A stretch of DNA of 10,627 bases from Coprinopsis marcescibilis (taxonomy: Eukaryota > Basidiomycota > Agaricomycetes > Agaricales > Psathyrellaceae), in the NCBI GenBank assembly GCA_004369085.1, contig ML210631.1, forward strand, positions 1-10,627, written 5' to 3'. Of the stretch, positions 8,620 to 10,627 are shown one piece after another. The position numbers were made by a program, and so were the translations under genes. Positions within the stretch are counted from its first letter, which is position 1. The number at the start of each line of letters is the position of its first letter. The notes under the pieces are model-generated. The model made no database searches and was not told the DNA's origin. It worked only from the letters and a program-made list of their open reading frames with translations.

Positions 8620-9189
8620 CTAGGTACAACCACACTCACAGGCTTCCCAGTCCTCAGCAGAACGTTCTCGTAGAACGATTGCAGGTGGAAGGTTGATGCA
8701 GTCACGATAAACCAAGTCATGGAAATTAGTCATGGATTCAAGCCTCTTGTTCGCAAGTTCAAACTGGAGCAAGGCATGAAGCAGCCTTCGCTTGGCAATA
8801 TGCTTGTCCAACATTGCATTCTGGAGTTCGATAATTCCACGATTGAAATGAGCTTCGTCGTTGTCTAGTAAGACCTCGGTGGGTTGGCGAGGGCGCACGG
8901 TTGATGATGATGAGGTGCTGCCAAAGGAGCGGCACTGGGATTGACCGTGCTTCCTAGAATCCTCAGAACTGGACTCTCCTTTCTGGACATGAGAGTTTTG
9001 GGCGCAAGGTTCGTCAAGAGAGGTCCTTGGTGACGACTCTGTCGAACGCTGGCTCCCAAAGGAACAATTGGACGGAGTGCTGGAACACTGTTGGAGCAGA
9101 TAGTCCGTTAGATGGTGTATCGTCACCAATGGCAGAGCACGTACAGACGAGTTGGAAGGGGACCGTGTTCTACCCCTCACACCAAACAT
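8620..9189 (-). CDS. Unknown Ser-rich protein, 189 aa, single exon
   Basis: This is an uninterrupted frame from ATG (9189) to TAG (8620). I recognise no family. Residues 1-105 are rich in Ser, Arg and Gln and look disordered (SSSEDSRKHG about 73-82; STSSSST 91-97). Residues 107-160 look helical and amphipathic (FNRGIIELQNAMLDKHIAKR), and the C-terminus ends in a Cys pair (ECGCT). There is no signal peptide or membrane span. It is convergent with the coiled-coil gene and has a perfect palindrome 68-98 bp upstream of its ATG. The absence of introns and of a clear TATA box lowers confidence, and the C-terminal half is the more protein-like part. It could be a small host gene, a TE-associated gene or a decayed remnant. 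Confidence 0.5.
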   Translation of the reverse strand: MFGVRGRTRSPSNSSVRALPLVTIHHLTDYLLQQCSSTPSNCSFGSQRSTESSPRTSLDEPCAQNSHVQKGESSSEDSRKHGQSQCRSFGSTSSSSTVRPRQPTEVLLDNDEAHFNRGIIELQNAMLDKHIAKRRLLHALLQFELANKRLESMTNFHDLVYRDCINLPPAIVLRERSAEDWEACECGCT

Positions 9190-9256
9190 TTGTGAGTGTA
9201 GCGAAGAAGGGACGGGGATAAATTCAACACACTTGGAATTCCATTAGCTGAGCGGG

Positions 9257-9287
9257 TGTGACAGTGTCACTCTGTGACACTGTCACA
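9257..9287. promoter_or_regulatory. Perfect 31-bp palindrome upstream of the 189-aa gene
   Basis: The arms TGTGACAGTGTCAC (9257-9270) and GTGACACTGTCACA (9274-9287) are exact reverse complements around TCT. Each arm contains its own shorter palindrome (TGACA and TGTCA), giving four half-sites, with a further TTTGACA just after. It lies 68-98 bp upstream of the ATG at 9189, as expected for a binding site of a dimeric regulator. A transposon-related hairpin is the alternative. Confidence 0.5.
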
Positions 9288-9604
9288 GTTTGACAATTTC
9301 CCCCGGTCAGTGGCTCAGCGCTCTTCTCTGATACGATGGGTGCATTCTAGATACGTTATGTAATAGTAGTGCCTGTAGTCCCCGATTGTCAGTTTTCTGG
9401 CTTGTTATTTCAATCGTTAGGTTTTACCGCGTCGATGGAGAGGTTATCTAGCTTTCTGCATCCCCTGTCAAGGACAATTTTGTGAGGGCTTCCAAACGAT
9501 GATATAAATATGTGCTATTTTCCTTGTTCTTCAAGGGGAATTTGATACATAAGTACCATTGGGACTGGCGGCGTTGATCACAAACGCCTGTAAACTTGAA
9601 GGGA
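9288..9604. other. Intergenic stretch without a gene
   Basis: Between the palindrome and MITE copy 2 there is no supported coding region. A short minus-strand frame (9448-9630) runs into the MITE arm and shows no protein-like features. Confidence 0.5.
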
Positions 9605-9606
9605 TA

Positions 9607-9756
9607 CTGTACATCAGACGTTCGTTTCACTCAGGTGTTCGTGTTGTTGATTACAAATTTGTGTTGCCCATGAACACCAACCTTGCCTATTACAAAATTG
9701 CTGTAATGAACACCAACACCTGAGGAGGAAAACGAACGTCTGATGTACATATGTAG
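9607..9756. mobile_element. Foldback MITE, copy 2
   Basis: This 150-bp relative of the element at 560-704 is in the same orientation. The left end CTGTACATCAGACGTTCG and the reverse-complemented right end CTACATATGTACATCAGACG share the ACATCAGACG core but differ by a 6-bp indel. The centre also matches copy 1, around TTACAAATTTGT and AACCTTGCC. TA borders both sides (9605-9606, 9757-9758). Its differences from copy 1 show that the two insertions are not very recent. No coding capacity is visible. Confidence 0.85.
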
Positions 9757-9758
9757 TA

Positions 9759-10627
9759 TGACTCCACCAGATGAATCTTGGGACAAGTCGAGGGCTTTCA
9801 GCCGTGAGCGGACCAGATATTATGAAGACTATGGTTCTGTGTCTGCCGAGTCTGGCGATATGTAGACACAGTTCGGGATGGATTGACTTACATAATAAAT
9901 AATACGGCAACCCTCAGGCTCCTCCGAGCGTTTGATATGCGCTCGCCAATTTCTCCAGAGTCTGTCTCATGGATCAAGTTGAGCGCTTAGATAACTAAAG
10001 ATGCCATCCTCTCTTGGCGCCGTTAGAGTTATGCCCCAGAAAGAATAGTGCTGCAGGTAAGAAAACATTGTATCATTAGGTTTGTGTTGAAAACAGCTGG
10101 CAGACTCCTTTGCCTTGCCTTCGCCGAATGTACACTCACAATACTAGGCTTTCGGCCCGGGAGTTCGTAGTACTAGTGGAGTAGTACTGTCGATCCAGTT
10201 TGAATCTGAGTCGTTCAAGCTTCCTGCTACCCCAGTGCTTCCTCCAACCCTTCCGCACAATTTCACCACCCCCTCCCTCCATCCATCCACCAGCCTGGTG
10301 CCCATGTCACCTGAGTATGCTGCAGGCGGGTTTTAGACCTTGCTCCCTGGACCCTAATTCAGCTGAAACTTTATCGAGACATCAGCCAAAACGAATGATG
10401 GTGTTTTTCAACATCTCATGGAGATTCTATGCAATCAAAACGGCAGCCTGCTGCCACTCCATCATGGCTCCGGAGTACATTTAGAAGCCGGATAGTCATA
10501 ATAATATTACCAAACGGGAATGCAGCGGGTTGGCTTGGAACAAGCTTCAAATTCTGATCGCTCTTCTTCAAGTTGATAACCCACAAGTAGTACGTTACTG
10601 CTTGCCTTACCCATTTCCAACCTTGGA
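9759..10627. other. Right flank without a supported gene
   Basis: No gene is supported. The stretch holds the palindrome AGTACTA-GTGGAG-TAGTACT (10169-10188) and a C/T-rich segment around 10222-10298 that includes repeated CCAT units. Such pyrimidine-rich tracts occur in fungal promoters, so it could belong to a gene beyond the window. The plus-strand open frame at 10200-10484 has biased, low-complexity composition and no family match. Confidence 0.45.

Noticed and set aside
9614..9910. Minus-strand frame of 98 codons
   Set aside because: Part of it is simply MITE copy 2 read through; no protein-like features.
7175..9925. 13-bp direct repeat CTCAGGCTCCTCC at 7175-7187 and 9913-9925
   Set aside because: Similarity stops immediately outside the 13 bases, so there is no evidence of a larger repeat or insertion footprint.
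10200..10484. Plus-strand frame of 94 codons as a gene
   Set aside because: Composition is dominated by a C/T-rich tract, with no family resemblance and no supporting signals.

Overview
The window looks like chromosomal DNA of a mushroom-forming basidiomycete (Agaricomycetes). It carries a transposase gene of a family expanded in these fungi, broken by fifteen very short GT-AG introns (49-68 nt), together with small intron-bearing genes, TATA boxes and miniature transposons. There are no bacterial-type operons, and I saw no tRNA, rRNA or CRISPR array.

The left 6 kb is dominated by one minus-strand gene, a Plavaka-type (CACTA/EnSpm-related) DDE transposase. By hand-splicing I could join 16 exons (770-6039) into one open frame of 1476 codons with no stop and no frameshift. 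It has an N-terminal CCHC zinc finger, the conserved Plavaka core with candidate acidic catalytic residues, a Cys cluster, the YHALGDYV motif, a C-terminal region with the FVDRDMYMR signature, and an acidic tail. Part of the linker, at 2391-2684, is built of tandemly duplicated intron-exon units. I could not identify the terminal inverted repeats or target-site duplication of the element.

Two copies of a roughly 145-150 bp foldback MITE lie in the same orientation at 560-704 and 9607-9756. They have long inverted repeats and are bordered by TA. The left copy sits 65 bp downstream of the transposase stop codon and carries a possible polyadenylation signal for it. Weaker relatives of the MITE end appear in the spacer to the right of the transposase.

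From 6.1 to 7.45 kb I see no gene, only short palindromes and MITE-end-like sequence. A convergent pair of small unknown genes follows. The plus-strand gene (7553-8253, two exons, 212 aa) encodes a long coiled coil and has a TATA box and AATAAA. The minus-strand gene (8620-9189, 189 aa) is Ser-rich, with a perfect 31-bp palindrome in its proximal upstream region. The right 0.9 kb after the second MITE holds no gene I can support; a pyrimidine-rich stretch near 10.25 kb could belong to a neighbour outside the window.

Overall this is transposon-rich accessory sequence. The recognisable system is an apparently intact transposase with a MITE family around it; the two small genes have no recognised role and no demonstrated link to the transposon.
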